Origin: Dromiciops gliroides | Lineage: Eukaryota > Chordata > Mammalia > Microbiotheria > Microbiotheriidae | DNA: 64,000 bases | Assembly (NCBI RefSeq): GCF_019393635.1 | Contig: NC_057866.1 | Span: forward strand, 165,996,403 to 166,060,402 | Direction: 5' to 3' | In this document: positions 20,967 through 31,289 of the stretch, in pieces | Layout of the letters: the number at the start of each line of letters is the position of its first letter | Numbering within the stretch: the first letter of the stretch is position 1 | The notes under the pieces: model-generated | Databases searched by the model: none | What the model saw: only the letters and a program-made list of their open reading frames with translations | Told to the model about the DNA's origin: nothing | Translations under genes and position numbers: made by a program

Positions 20967-21430
20967 GTTCTGTCTCCCTATCTCCATTAGGTTGGAAGTG
21001 TAGTAGCCACCTATGACCTAATGCATTGATAATTGGCAAGGACATTTTAATCTGGCCCATTTCAAACCCAGTTGCTCCTCTGCTCCTCCTTAGACAGCCT
21101 GATTGTACTCCATCCTTTTTTTGGGGGGGGGGGCAGGGCAATGAGGGTTAAGTGACTTGCCCAGGGTCACACAGCTAGTAAGTGTCAAGTGTGTGAGGCT
21201 GGGTTTGAACTCAGGACCTCCTGACTCCAGGGCCAGTGTTTTATCCACTGCACCACCTAGCCGCCTCCTCCCCATCCCTCTTTTGAGGGCTCACCATATT
21301 GGGGTTGGACTTAGTGAGGACACCTGATTGGCTTAGCCCACTGTGGCTCAGAATTCCCAAGTTCCAGGCTTCTGTCTGCCTCTACCTCCTTAGAAATAGG
21401 GATTACTTGTGTATACCAGGACGCCCAGCC
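20967..21430 (-). pseudogene. 7SL (SRP) RNA-derived retrocopy A, full length, split by a SINE
   Basis: 7SL RNA is the RNA backbone of the signal recognition particle. Read on the minus strand, the copy runs from a GGCTGGGCG start (about 21430) through GTAATCCC, the Alu-domain region, CTAAGCCAATCAGGTGT, CACTAAGTCC and CCAATATGGTGAG. After the nested SINE (21110-21268) it continues through CTAAGGAGGAG, GGGTTTGAAATGGG and TGCATTAGGT to the CCTAATGGAGATAG 3' end. Removing the SINE leaves about 300 bp, the length of 7SL RNA, so the S domain is kept, unlike primate Alu. It is followed by a degenerate A-type tail (20910-20966), and a degenerate direct repeat CCATGT(GT)CTTT flanks it (about 20899 and 21432). 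Divergence argues for a dead retrocopy, not a functional SRP RNA gene. Confidence 0.8.
21110..21268 (-). repeat. WSINE1-like SINE nested in the 7SL retrocopy
   Basis: Inserted near the 7SL sequence CTCCATCC, which recurs in altered form on the right (TCCCCATCC). It shows that the 7SL copy is older than this SINE insertion. Confidence 0.88.
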
Positions 21431-21440
21431 ACCATGTGTG

Positions 21441-22060
21441 TCTTTTTAGGTAGCCTCCACTCCCAGAGAATTGTTATACTGAGTAAGAGCCAATGGCAAA
21501 CTGCCTTAATTATGGGGGCTGAGACAGACTGATGGAGGTGTTTGGCCCTGTCCTGATGACAGCCTTCTTCCTTTTGTAACTTCTCCACTCCATCACGGCC
21601 CTTGTCATTCTGACTCTGGCTTGCTGGTTAAAGACTTCCGGAGTTGCTTTGTCATTAAGTAGTGGTTCTGTTCTTTCCCAATAAATCACAAGCCAATAGG
21701 CCTGGCTGAGTTTCCACCTCATGCTTGACTCATCCATTTGTCCTCTTAGCTTCGGGAATACCGGCATGCCATCCACAAACTCACGACTACATCTATAACC
21801 TGTATGCAGAGATTTTCCAAATCTTCATCTTCTTTGAGCTCTGGTCCTGCTTCTTCAACCAGTGGATGAATGGTCCTACTTGGCCACCCTGCCACCACTT
21901 TAGATTGAGCATATTTAAAACTTGCCAGGGCATTTTGCCTTTCAAAACTAGTGCTTTTCCCTCCCAATAACTCAAGCTTCAGACTGGAAAAATGATTTTC
22001 TACTCCTTTCTCTTCCTTGCTTGCAATATTCAATTAATCACTTAATCTTATTGATTTTTC
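21441..22060 (-). other. Unclassified segment with a coding-like minus strand
   Basis: Two minus-strand open stretches overlap with a single frame change: 22033-21746 (starts MNIASKEEKG) and 21776-21510 (starts MDGMPVFPKL). Together they would give about 170 residues of ordinary, non-repetitive composition rich in E, K, R and L. I recognise no family. It may be the frameshifted relic of a processed pseudogene or retroelement, or chance. Confidence 0.25.
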
Positions 22061-22069
22061 CTTTGTTGT

Positions 22070-22290
22070 AGCATTTAGAGTCATAGACTTAGGTCTGAAT
22101 GGGACCTCAGGGATCATCTGGTTCAACTCCTTTGCTTTACAAGCAGGATCCCAAGGGGTAAAGCGTCTTGCCCCATTTATTACCAAGGAAGGTAATATAA
22201 TAGGTGTCAGAGTTGAGATCTGAACCCAGATCCACCAAATTTCAATCCAGTCCTCTTTCTGTTGTACCGTGCTGGTAGCCTTTGACTAGA
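22070..22290 (-). repeat. MIR-like SINE, antisense
   Basis: ATGGGACCTCAGGGATCATC, then GCAGGATCCCAAGGGG and ACCCAGATCC. Confidence 0.55.
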
Positions 22291-23075
22291 CTGAAGGCTC
22301 ATTGAAAGAGAGGTTATGTCTTATACCTCTTTGTACAGCGAGCCAAGCACCTTCACTAGTGTTCTGTAGGTAGTAAGCAAGTCCTTGGTGGTACTTCCTA
22401 TCACTGTCTCATCACTGGGGCCTATTATCTCATACCTAGACTGTTGCAATGGGCACTTAACTGTGTTTGGTGCTTCAACTTCGCCACCTCCCTCTACCCT
22501 TGCCCCTTACCCCTTTCTCCTGAATTCAATCCCGATGAATCTTCCCAAATGGTAATGACTCATGGGCAGAGCGCTTTTCTCCTAGGACTTCTGTAGGGTA
22601 GGAGGTGGCTCAAGGATCACTACCATTGATTCGGTATTCCTAAACACAGGTGTGACCAGGGGCTTCCTTGCTCAAGAGGCTCAGGTGGCTCCCAGTGGCC
22701 GCTAGTCTAAACTTCACCAGTCCTTTCTCAAGCTTGCTTCATTCTGTCTTTCCAGCACAATATTCTCCTTCCTCTGCACTCTGTGTTCCAGTTAAACTAG
22801 CCTGCTTGTTCTCTGGGTAGAGCATTCATCCCATCATCACCTGTCTTCATAGCTTCCTGGTCATCTCCCAGTGCACAGCACCAGTGCTGTCTCCCCCCAG
22901 GCCTTTCCTGATCTCTCCCCTTCACTCACCATTAATTTATATTTACTCCATTCATATTTTACATTTACCAGTGCATGGGCTGATCTCTTTCCCCCCTCCC
23001 CAGTAGATTATAACCTTCTTAAAGGGAGGAACTGTTTAGTTTTTGTGTTTGTGCTAAATAAATTTTTTATTGAAT
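22291..23075 (+). repeat. L2 LINE 3' half
   Basis: Sense L2: CTAGACTGTTGCAATGGGC (LDYCN motif region), CTCAAGAGGCTCAGGTGGC, CCAGGCCTTTCCTGATCTC, the TTATATTTACTCC block and GTGCTAAATAAATTTTTTATTGAATG end. 22291-22380 looks like a separate small L2 3' end. An apparently foreign segment of about 90 bp sits at 22553-22645. Confidence 0.75.
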
Positions 23076-23230
23076 GGTAGTATCCTTATTTTGCAGATGA
23101 GAAAACTGAGGCTCTATGTGCCCCCAATTACAGAACCAGTGAGGTGGGATCTAAACTTAATTCTCCTAAGTCCAAGTCCAACATCCTTTTCACTGCCACG
23201 ATACCTGCGGGGCTATTTTGACTGTGTCAC
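23076..23230 (-). repeat. MIR-like SINE, antisense
   Basis: TTTTGCAGATGAGAAAACTGAGG and TCCTAAGTCCAAGTCCAAC. Confidence 0.55.
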
Positions 23231-23990
23231 TGTTCCAAAACCTAAATTGGTTCCATCCTTTTAGCTCTTGGTTGCCAACCCAGGGACCAGGGAATTACAG
23301 GGTGTCCTAGAACCCTTAGGTGGGCTAAGCATCATCATTTTGACCTCTTTTTTAAGCTCCAGCAAAACATGGAGGCTGAATAATGGGTGTTTGTGTTGAC
23401 AGTTTTATGTCATCCATGCTTTGTTTGTGTTTAACAGGAAACATTTCTCCCCCAGCCTTTCATAATGACATGACCTTTTCTCTCACAGTTTGTCCTCTGG
23501 ATTGTTTACTCTCCAATTTCATGAGGTGTCAAATTAACTTTCTACTGGATAGTGTAGGAATTCACCTGAGTGCCGCTGAATTCATAAGAACTTTTTCTCC
23601 CCATGTACTTCCACAATCAAACAAATTCAAATAGCTCACCCATTCTCATGGTGGGGTCCAGGAAACACAGATTTTTTCAAAGGGAACCTTTGTATTAGTC
23701 AAGATTGGGAACCATGAATCTATAGGAAAAAACCACAGCTCTCATCCTGACATTTGGAGTGGTCTCAGACTCTTTCCCCCCAGACCCCCCATAGAAGCTC
23801 CCTTCCTCAGCATCATACAAAGGAATCATGCTCAGCCCCTCTATTCCCCTTCCATGTCCCCACCCCCTCTTCCTTGGAAAACAACATGAGACCCAGAGAA
23901 AGGATGGAGGCAGTCTGACGAAGCAAGCTCAAGCCATTCCTCAGGCAGCCTATTATTTTTTTACCCCAGGTATTGACTTTTTCTTTCTGA
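23231..23990. other. Unclassified; possible hAT-type DNA transposon remnant
   Basis: The TTGGTTGCCAACCCAGGG left part and the TTGGGAACCATGAATC right part recall Charlie-like hAT elements, and 63200-63340 looks related. Weak evidence, and no transposase frame. Confidence 0.25.
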
Positions 23991-23999
23991 AAAAGGGAA

Positions 24000-24400
24000 G
24001 GAAACAAATGTTTATGAAGCACTTGCTATGTGCCAGGCTTTGTGCTAAGCCCTTTACAACTATTACTTCTTTTTTCCTTTTTTTTTTTTTTTGTGGGGCA
24101 ATGAGGGTTAAGTGACTTGCCCAGTGTCAAGTGTCTGAGACAGGATTTGAACTCGGGTCCTCCTGAATCCAGGGCCAGTGCTTTATACACTGTGCCACCT
24201 ATCTGCCCCCCTAAAACTATTATTTCATTCAGTCCTCACAACAATCCTGGGGAGATAGGTGTTATCACCCCCAATTTATGGTTGAGGAAATTGAGGCAGA
24301 GGTCAGGGTCATACAGCTTAGTAAGTATAAAGCTGGATTTGAACTCTGATTTTCCTGATCTGACAAGAAACGGTGAGACTTGACTACCTTAAGTAGAGGG
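24000..24400 (-). repeat. L2 fragment and MIR, antisense, split by a SINE
   Basis: GCACTTGCTATGTGCCAGGC, then after the SINE (24078-24211) TCCTCACAACAATCCTGGGG and GTTGAGGAAATTGAGGC. ACAACTATTACTTC / AAAACTATTATTTC on the two sides is the SINE target duplication. Confidence 0.65.
24078..24211 (-). repeat. WSINE1-like SINE, internally deleted
   Basis: The segment normally reading GGTCACACAGCTAGTAAG is missing between CCCAG and TGTCAAGTGTC. Confidence 0.85.
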
Positions 24401-24414
24401 AAGAGTCTTCGCTA

Positions 24415-24500
24415 GGATGTAAGCTCCTCGAAGGGAGGCATTACACTTTATTAACTCCATTAGATCCAGCTTGATTGTGAAAGGGGTCTTTGATTAATTG
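24415..24500 (+). repeat. L2 LINE 3' fragment
   Basis: GTAAGCTCCTCGAAGGGAGG, the L2 'gene tail' motif. Confidence 0.55.
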
Positions 24501-24640
24501 AATCACTCACTTCTTTGTGAGTGTGTTGTTTGTGTTTCCATGTTTGGAAAGTGTTCCTCTCCTTTGACTATTGACTCGTAGTGGACTTGGAGTCACCACT
24601 GTGCCTTTCCAACAGCTCCTGATAGAATCTAGGTGTCAAG

Positions 24641-24796
24641 TTTTGTTTTCTTTTGGTTTTCTCTGAGTCAGTCGGGATTAAGTGACTTGCCCAGGGTCAC
24701 ACAGCTAGTAAGTGTCAAGTGTCTGAGGCTGGATTTGAACTCAGGTACTCCTGAATCCAGGGCTAGTGCTCTATCCACTGTGCCACCTAGCTGCCC
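24641..24796 (-). repeat. WSINE1-like SINE
   Basis: Complete antisense copy; CTAGRTGTCA flanks both sides. Confidence 0.88.
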
Positions 24797-24797
24797 C

Positions 24798-25714
24798 TAG
24801 ATGTCATTTTGATCAGTTATATTTGCTATAAATATTACTGATTGTGCTCTTTCCATTTCAGTTATATTCTTTGTTGTACAGATTGTTTAAAAATATAATC
24901 AAGCACAACTATCTTGTCTCAAATAATTGTTTCTATTTGACTGGAATGATGACAGTGTCCTTTAGATTCTGTCTGTCATGGAAGAACTCACTAGGTGAGT
25001 TCTGTTGTGTCCCATTAGGACACTCAGCCTCTGCTGAAGTCTACACCTGCTCTACCCACTTCTTAGCCAAACTAATCTACTGAGTACAGGTCGAGCTTCT
25101 CCTAGTTCTTGATTGGCTCCCAAATTAAGTACCTATTTCTGTTGGTGAACTTTCCGTGGAAGTATTCTCACCTGACCCCTAGTGAGCCTTCTTTCTACTT
25201 AAGATACTCAAGTCTAGTTATTTCTTGTCAGCTGTCTGTTTCTGCTTTCAAAATCAGTGGGCCCTTAATGACTTTTAGGGTTCAAGGTAAGACCCTTCTG
25301 AATTGTAGAAGGGTAGGTTTATCAGTCAATGACTGTGTCCGGTTCTTCAATCTTTTATACGCCCTGAAGAGATGGAAGGGCCCAGAAGGAGATGACAGGG
25401 AGGTTGAAACACAGATGTCGTCCCCTATACCTTTCCATGTTTTCTGTGTCCCACACCTCAGGCAGGTAGTAGCACAGTCTGGCACACAGTACCTTTCCAG
25501 CTGAGCACAGGACACTAAAGACAGTAGATGGAGAAGAAAGCCATTTAGGCACACCAGCCTCCCTCCACTGCCTCAGTCCTGCCACACAGAATTCTTACCT
25601 GCCTTTCTTGTTCTCCCTTCTTGTCAACACAGAGATGTACTCACATTTGAAGGGCCTGTTAGGAATACTAGCCCAGAGATTCTGACTATTCCTGCTTCTC
25701 TGCCCAATCTGATT
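24798..25714. other. Unclassified 0.9-kb segment
   Basis: No SINE, LINE or LTR hallmark recognised. The longest plus frame (25109-25504, 131 codons) resembles no family I know and has an overlapping minus frame, so it is not called. Confidence 0.3.
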
Positions 25715-25715
25715 T

Positions 25716-25963
25716 CTTGTTGTTGAGTGGTTTCAGTTGTGTCTGACTCTTTGTGACCTCATTTGGGGTTTTCTTGGCAGAGATGCTGGTGAGGTTTTGC
25801 CATTTCCTTCTCCAGCTCATTTTGTGGATGAGGAAACTGAGGCAAACAGGGTGAAGTGACTTGTCCAGGGTCACACAACTAGTAAGTGTCTGAGGCCAGA
25901 TTTGAACTCATGAAGATGTCCTCCTGACTTCAGGCCCAGTACTCTATCCACTCTGCCACCTAA
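25716..25963 (-). repeat. Long marsupial tRNA-SINE
   Basis: TTGTTGTTGAGTGGTTTCAG end, GGGGTTTTCTTGGCAGAG, GAGGAAACTGAGGCAAAC and the head. Confidence 0.88.
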
Positions 25964-25974
25964 AATAGATCTTA

Positions 25975-26212
25975 CAGATGTTATTAGTTGTGTCTTACTC
26001 ATTGTGACCCCTTTAGCACACCTAAACTGTCCATAGAGTTTTCTTGTCAAAGATAATGGAGTGGTTTGCCATTTCCTTCTTTGGTAGACAAACGGAGGTT
26101 AAGTGACTTGCCTAGGGTCACATAGCTAGTAAGTGTCTCTGGTCAAATTTGAACTCAGATCTTCCTGACTCCATATCCAATGCTCTATTTATTGAGCCAT
26201 CTAGTTGCCTGT
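25975..26212 (-). repeat. Long marsupial tRNA-SINE, older copy
   Basis: Same module order, more diverged (AGAGTTTTCTTGTCAAAG, GGTTTGCCATTTCC). Two long SINEs lie in tandem in the same orientation. Confidence 0.8.
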
Positions 26213-26554
26213 CTGTAGGCAGCCTTAGTGTGTGGGAGAGGCTGACACCTTCCTTATTAACAGACTCTGCTGCCTTCCTGTTCTTGCAGCTCAAGTTGTC
26301 TTGTCTCCTTCCCTGATTGTGGTAAATGACAGATACTCACAAACCGTTTTTCCCCTTTTGAAATATTCCTTCATGGAGAATTGTTCTTCTGCAATATTCT
26401 TAAATATTCATTACTTTGACTTTGAGAGAAATGTCAGCACTTAGACTTCAATCTGTCACTGACAGTTTTAGAGAAATAGGGTGGTAATTTTTTTTTTATT
26501 CCCAGGAGCTGACTTTTACCACTTTGTTTTTTGTTTTTGTTTGTTTTTAAACTA

Positions 26555-26690
26555 ATACATTGAGATTTTAAGCTGCTTGAGGGCAGGGGTTATTATTTAA
26601 AAAAACCCCAAAACTTTATGTTTCCAGAGCCTAGCACACATATTAGGCATTTTATAAATTTAATATTGATTTGAATATAACAAGATCTTA
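26555..26690 (+). repeat. L2 LINE 3' fragment
   Basis: AAGCTGCTTGAGGGCAGGGG and CAGAGCCTAGCACACATATTAGG. Confidence 0.65.
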
Positions 26691-26716
26691 GTAACAAATT
26701 TTTAATGGGGGAGGAA

Positions 26717-26854
26717 GGGGCAGCTAGGTGGTACAGTGGGTAAAGCATTGGCCGTGGAGTCAGGAGGATGTGAGTTTAGATCTGACAATTGACACGTCCT
26801 AGCTGTGTGACCCTGGGCAAGTCACTTAACCCTCATTGCCCTGGAAAAAAAAAA
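26717..26854 (+). repeat. WSINE1-like SINE
   Basis: Complete with an A10 tail, immediately followed by the head of another SINE. Confidence 0.88.
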
Positions 26855-28130
26855 GGCATCTAGGTGGTACAGTGGATAAAGCACCGGTCCTGGATTCAGG
26901 AATAACTGGGTTCAAATTTGGCCTCAGACACTTGACAATGTACAAAATTAATTATTCATAACTATAACTAACCTGGAAAAATTATATAATTGGATTTATG
27001 AAAAATTATGAGTGTATGAAAAATGATAAGCTTAGAGAAATTATAATTGGGCCGTAAATCCCTTCGTGGTCGACATTCAAATGTTAGAATATTTTTAAAC
27101 TGACTAGCCTAATTTGGGGGGCTAAAGCTGACTGGAGGACTAATCTGGGGACTGTTAACTATTTGGCTATCTGACTTCGTTAATTTAATGTGGGCTGTTT
27201 GTAAAGTTCCACCACACTGCTCCACTCCCAAATTGATAAACTAAAGATTAAAAAGGCTCTTAACCAAATAATCAAAGCAGAGTTTATTTATGAGGTACTA
27301 TTTCAAATTAGGAATACAGGGAAATAAAGTACAACCTGACTGCTTTCCTGCGGTCTCTTTCCACTGGTCTCTTTCCCACCTGCTGCCCTAGAAGAACTTC
27401 TTGAATACAATAAGGGCTTTAGCCGCCTCCGGCCTCAGGGCACGTTACTTTCCCTGGTTTGTATTAAGGCCCGTAACCTTGTCAGCCCCTTCTCTCCTTT
27501 TCCAATCGGAACTCTCCTCTGTCCTTGTCTGCGCTCCCCTCTGGTCAGCTCCCCTCCTAGTCCGTCCTCCCCCTGCTGTCTCACTCCCAGGTCTATATAT
27601 ACCTTTTCTTCTCTCCACTCAAATCTCGGGGCTTCCTTCGCCCCCACAGACCAAGCTAATCCGCCAGCCAGAGCTGCAACTGGTGGTGGTGGGGGGTGCT
27701 CTCGAGCCTCATGCCTCAGCACAGGCCATCCGGGATCCTTCAGATAGCTCCGCTCAGGTCGGAGGGAGCTGGGGCTTTTTTTTATCCCCCAGCTGTCTGA
27801 CCTGGGGTCTTGTATAGCCCACGGGGCTTTTTTGCTTAGCTGAAGCTGAGGAGGAGGGGGAGAGACCCTGAAGGCCTAAGGTTTTCTAATCTCAGCCTAA
27901 AGGTAGGGTCCCCAAATAAAAATAAATTTCCACAACACTTACTAGCTGTGTGACCCTGGGCAAGTCACTTAACCCTGTTGCCTCAAACATTCAGGGCCAT
28001 CTCCAGTCATCTTGATGTACATCTTGCCTCTGGACCCAGATGGCTCTGGAGGAGAGAGTGAGGGTGGTGAGTTTGCACAGCCCTGCCTCACTTAAATCCA
28101 ATTCAGAGCAGGTCGTGACAAACAACAATA
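26855..28130 (+). repeat. CAAC-tailed marsupial SINE split by a solo LTR
   Basis: The tRNA-like head (26855-26938) stops within the CTTGACAC motif and resumes at 27935 with ACACTTACTAGCTGTGTG. The 3' module CATCTCCAGTCATCTTGATG ... GACCCAGATGGCTCTGG ... CAAACAACAATA follows. The two halves together make one complete element. Confidence 0.8.
26939..27934 (-). mobile_element. Solo LTR of an endogenous retrovirus (~1 kb)
   Basis: Bounded by TG...CA: on the minus strand it starts TGTGGAAATTT and ends TTTTGTACA. It interrupts a SINE with a 4-bp duplication (ACAA at 26935-26938, ACAC at 27935-27938; one mismatch). On the minus strand, TATATATA (27601-27594) is followed about 310 bases later by AATAAA (27288-27283), the expected LTR promoter and polyadenylation order. 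The middle is GC-rich, and the 95- and 138-codon frames there are not genes. No internal retroviral region remains. Confidence 0.75.
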
Positions 28131-28139
28131 ATGGGTAGG

Positions 28140-28537
28140 AAACTAAAGGTCACAGAAGTTTGGAGGCTTAATGGAGTTTCTTGAAGCTTTTCTGGTGGGT
28201 TAGTAATGTATTTGCTTAGCACTATGTTCTCTGTGTATAGTAGAAGGAGCAGGAGGAGAGAGATGATAGTCTGCTTACAGTGGGCTTCTTTTCAAGTAAG
28301 TGACAGAACAATGCACATACAAAACAATTAGAAAATAAGACGATATGAAATTTGTGACATGCAGAAAAAACTAAAAAGGGTTTTACAGAAATTGATTTGT
28401 TCAGACTTCACCAGGGGAAGCTCTACAGTTGTAGGGATTGAAACTGGAAAATGGCTAGGATAAAGGCAAGGAGGAGGAAGGGAGGGAATTTAAGGAGGAA
28501 AGAAGACCACAAGCAAAGGTATAATGAGCCTGATAGT
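28140..28537. other. Unclassified sequence
   Basis: No repeat family or exon recognised. Confidence 0.3.
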
Positions 28538-28818
28538 TGTTTGCCTTTCTTTCCCAGAGGACCATGACAGATGTCATGACTTGCAGTGAATTGGATTTAA
28601 GTGAGGCAGGGCTGTGCAAACTCACCACCCTCACTCTCTCCTCCAGAGCCATCTAGGTCCAGTTGCAAGAAATTCATCAGGACAACTGGAGATAGCCCTG
28701 GATGTTTAAGGCAGTTGGGGTTAAGTGACTTGCCTGGGATCACACAGCTAGTATCAAGTGTCTGAAGTGAGATTTGAACTCAGGTCCTCCCACTATCCAC
28801 TGTACCATCTAGCTGCCC
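28538..28818 (-). repeat. CAAC-tailed marsupial SINE, full length
   Basis: Antisense order: TCCCAGAGGACCATGACAG, GAATTGGATTTAAGTGAGGC, CTCTCCTCCAGAGCCATC, then the tRNA-like head ending CCATCTAGCTGCCC. Confidence 0.85.
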
Positions 28819-28829
28819 AATGAGCCTGA

Positions 28830-28858
28830 GTGTGTGTGTGTGTGTGTGTGGGGGGGGG
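28830..28858. repeat. GT microsatellite running into a G9 tract
   Basis: TGTG repeat followed directly by GGGGGGGGG. Confidence 0.9.
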
Positions 28859-29024
28859 ATTAAAATATGGGGTCCAAAGTGGTGGGAGAGTGGATAGTTT
28901 GTTTCCAGGAGTACTTAAAAGGAAAAAAATGGTTAGCTCTGAAGCATGCCAAGCTGTGAACGATTCTGAAGGTTAGCTTGAGTCTCAATAAAGTGCACAC
29001 TGATGTCAGTTCAGCTCATTCATT

Positions 29025-29140
29025 CTTTGGATAGCAGGGTAGCAAAGTGGATGGAGGACCAGTCTTGTGATCTGAAAGATTTGTGTTAAAATTCTGTCTC
29101 TATCTAACAGTTATGTATGTGAAGGTGGCTAAGTTACCAT
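29025..29140 (+). repeat. Old tRNA-SINE fragment
   Basis: GCAGGGTAGCAAAGTGGATGG head and CTAACAGTTATGTATGTGA; heavily diverged. Confidence 0.45.
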
Positions 29141-29144
29141 AGCT

Positions 29145-29375
29145 CCCTCTAAAGCTCAGCTCAAATGCCACTTTCTCCCTCAGTTATTCTCCATCTACCC
29201 CACCCCCACCCCACCGCTCCCATACTTTATGTATACTTGACATATATTTTATATTTACCTTTTCTGTCTCTATGTTGTGTCTCCTGGACCCCCAGCTCCC
29301 CCAGTACAGAGGCCATTTTGTTGGAGTTGGTGGTAGCGGTGTTATATTTTCATATTCCTAGGCAGCCAGGTGGCT
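29145..29375 (+). repeat. L2 LINE 3' fragment
   Basis: AAAGCTCAGCTCAAATGCCAC followed by the ATTCTCCATC and TTGACATATATTTTATATTT blocks of L2. Confidence 0.65.
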
Positions 29376-29429
29376 TAGGTCCTGTTCAGGTATAAAACCT
29401 GTGAGACTTCAGATTCCTGAAACCATTTA

Positions 29430-29590
29430 GATTCATAAGATCACAGATTTAGAGCTGAAGGGGACCTTAGAAGTCACATGCTGCAAGTTATCTCATTTAA
29501 CAGATGGGGAGTGACTTGCTGAAGGCCACACTAGAAGTCAGCAGCAGATATGTATTGAAGCTCTGGACCTCCAATTCCAAATAGTGGCTG
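29430..29590 (-). repeat. MIR-like SINE, antisense
   Basis: GATCACAGATTTAGAGCTGAAG and GACCTTAGAAGTCA, then GATGGGGAGTGACTTGC. Confidence 0.55.
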
Positions 29591-29623
29591 GCATTAATTG
29601 CTTTTGAGGTTTGCAATGCACTT

Positions 29624-29780
29624 TTATTTTTGTTTGTTTGTTTTTACAGAGCAATGTGGGTTAAGTGACTTGCTCAGGGTCACCCAGCTAGTAAGTGTCA
29701 GGTGTCTGAGGTCGGGTTTGAACTCAGGTCCTCCTGAATTCAGGGCCAATGCTTTATTTGCTGTGCCACCTAGCTGCCCC
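29624..29780 (-). repeat. WSINE1-like SINE
   Basis: Complete. TGCAATGCAMTTT on both sides is the target duplication. Confidence 0.88.
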
Positions 29781-29827
29781 TGCAATGCAATTTAAATCGA
29801 CTCTAGTTTTACAGGTGATTCTCAGTT

Positions 29828-29916
29828 TTCTTTCTTTCTTTCTATCGTTCTTTTGTTCTTTCGTTCTTTCTTTTGTTCTTTCGTTCTTTCTTTTGTTCGT
29901 TCGTTCTTTCTTTTGT

Positions 29917-29959
<43 letters not shown>
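29828..29959. repeat. CTTT/GTTC pyrimidine-rich microsatellite
   Basis: About 130 bases of TTTC units with interspersed TTCG and TTTG variants. Several 70-80-codon frames of S/F or K/E/R only reflect it. Confidence 0.92.
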
Positions 29960-30500
29960 GAGACAAACACAATTTAATATGTTCACAGTTTTATGGTACA
30001 ATGCAGTATCACACCATGTAACTTGCCCGGGTCCCCCAGGGCCTGGCAAATATCTGATTTCACCCCCTTTTCTCTTCGAAGCACATATGATTTAGACTTG
30101 TCACAGCTCTGATTCTGCCCATACTGACTTACAGTTAATTTCCTGAGGGTTAGGGAAAAACCAAACTAAGGCCCTTGTCCATGTTTCTATTTCATCTTTT
30201 TGAGTTTTAATTCATATTTTCAGATTTTTCAGTTCTTGGGAAGGGGTGGGATGCCTACTTGTGAGAGGCTGTGTTAACTGGAGCAGTTTGGGTTTGTAGG
30301 CTTCTAGGGGCATTAGGGGGTGCGTGAGGCAGCCCTCCTGATTTAAAGGACGCATCAGGGCAGGGGATTACTCTTGCTCCTTTTCAAGTTCATGTGCTCT
30401 CTGGAGCTGTCCTGGATTTATGAAGTCAGTATTTCCCTTGGAAGCCTTTCCTGAGGTCTGGTTGAAGAGCTAGTCTTAGGAGCATTTTGCTCTCCATAGG
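29960..30500. other. Unclassified sequence
   Basis: No recognised repeat or exon. Confidence 0.3.
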
Positions 30501-30504
30501 ATTG

Positions 30505-30910
30505 TTTAGTCAGTCAATAAACCCTTAAGTGCCCCTTATGTGCAAAGCACTGTGCTAAACACCAGGCATGCAAAGAAAGGTAAGAAACTGCTCTCAAGGA
30601 ACTCACAATCTAACGGAAGAGACAACATGCAAGCAACTCTGTACCGAGAAGATACGCCCAGGCTAAGTCTGAGCTAATCAGCAGAGGGAAGGCACTAGAA
30701 TCAGGGGGGATTGCGGGGTGTTGGTGGTTGTCTTTCATCTTCAAAGAGAACAAAAGTGACATCACTTAGGTCGGGGTCAAAGTGCAATATGCCCAACTGT
30801 GGCTGATCAGACCGACGTGACCTTGGAAGGCTCTCCTACGGATTGGGCACAAAGAGACCTTATCAAGGGGGATTGGGAAAGGCTTCCTGAAGAGCGGGTC
30901 TTAGAGCAGA
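30505..30910 (-). repeat. L2 LINE 3' end, antisense, with nested SINE tail
   Basis: GTGCCCCTTATGTGCAAAGC, CACTGTGCTAAACACCAGGC and CTCACAATCTAACGGAAGAG. A SINE-like block at 30722-30850 (TCTTCAAAGAGAACAAAAGTGAC ... CAACTGTGGCTGATCAGACC) interrupts it. Confidence 0.65.
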
Positions 30911-30924
30911 CCCATTGCCCACTG

Positions 30925-31200
30925 ATAATGCTAATAATTTATATGACGATCTCTGGTTTGTAAAGTGCTTTATAGATATTAAATGACATTTAAATGAAGA
31001 TTTGATCTAACAACAACCGTGAGAGGTAGGTGCTGTGATTATTTCCATTTTACTGATAAGAAATGTGAGGCTCAGGAGGGTTAAGGGACTTACTTGCCTA
31101 GGATCAGGCAGTCAGTAAGAGGGGGAGGCAGAATTCATGGGGTGGGGGAAGAGGGGGAGGGGGTGCTTCGCACTCCGAGTCCAGCACTCTGTCCACCCTG
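30925..31200 (-). repeat. MIR-like SINE, antisense
   Basis: GTAAAGTGCTTTATAGATATT, GTGAGAGGTAGGTGCTGTG, GGATCAGGCAGTCAGTAAG. A G-rich insertion (31140-31165) interrupts the end. Confidence 0.6.
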
Positions 31201-31289
31201 CCCAGCTGCCTACTGTTTAGAGGGAGCAAATAAACGGACACCGGTGGTTTCATTTGTAAGCTATTAATTAACCAGAACTAGAGGGAGCA

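Noticed and set aside
27401..27817. 138-codon plus-strand frame in a GC-rich block
   Set aside because: It lies in the middle of the antisense solo LTR and has no recognisable domain.
29754..30095. Several 70-80-codon frames made of K/E/R or S/F repeats
   Set aside because: Direct translations of the CTTT microsatellite.
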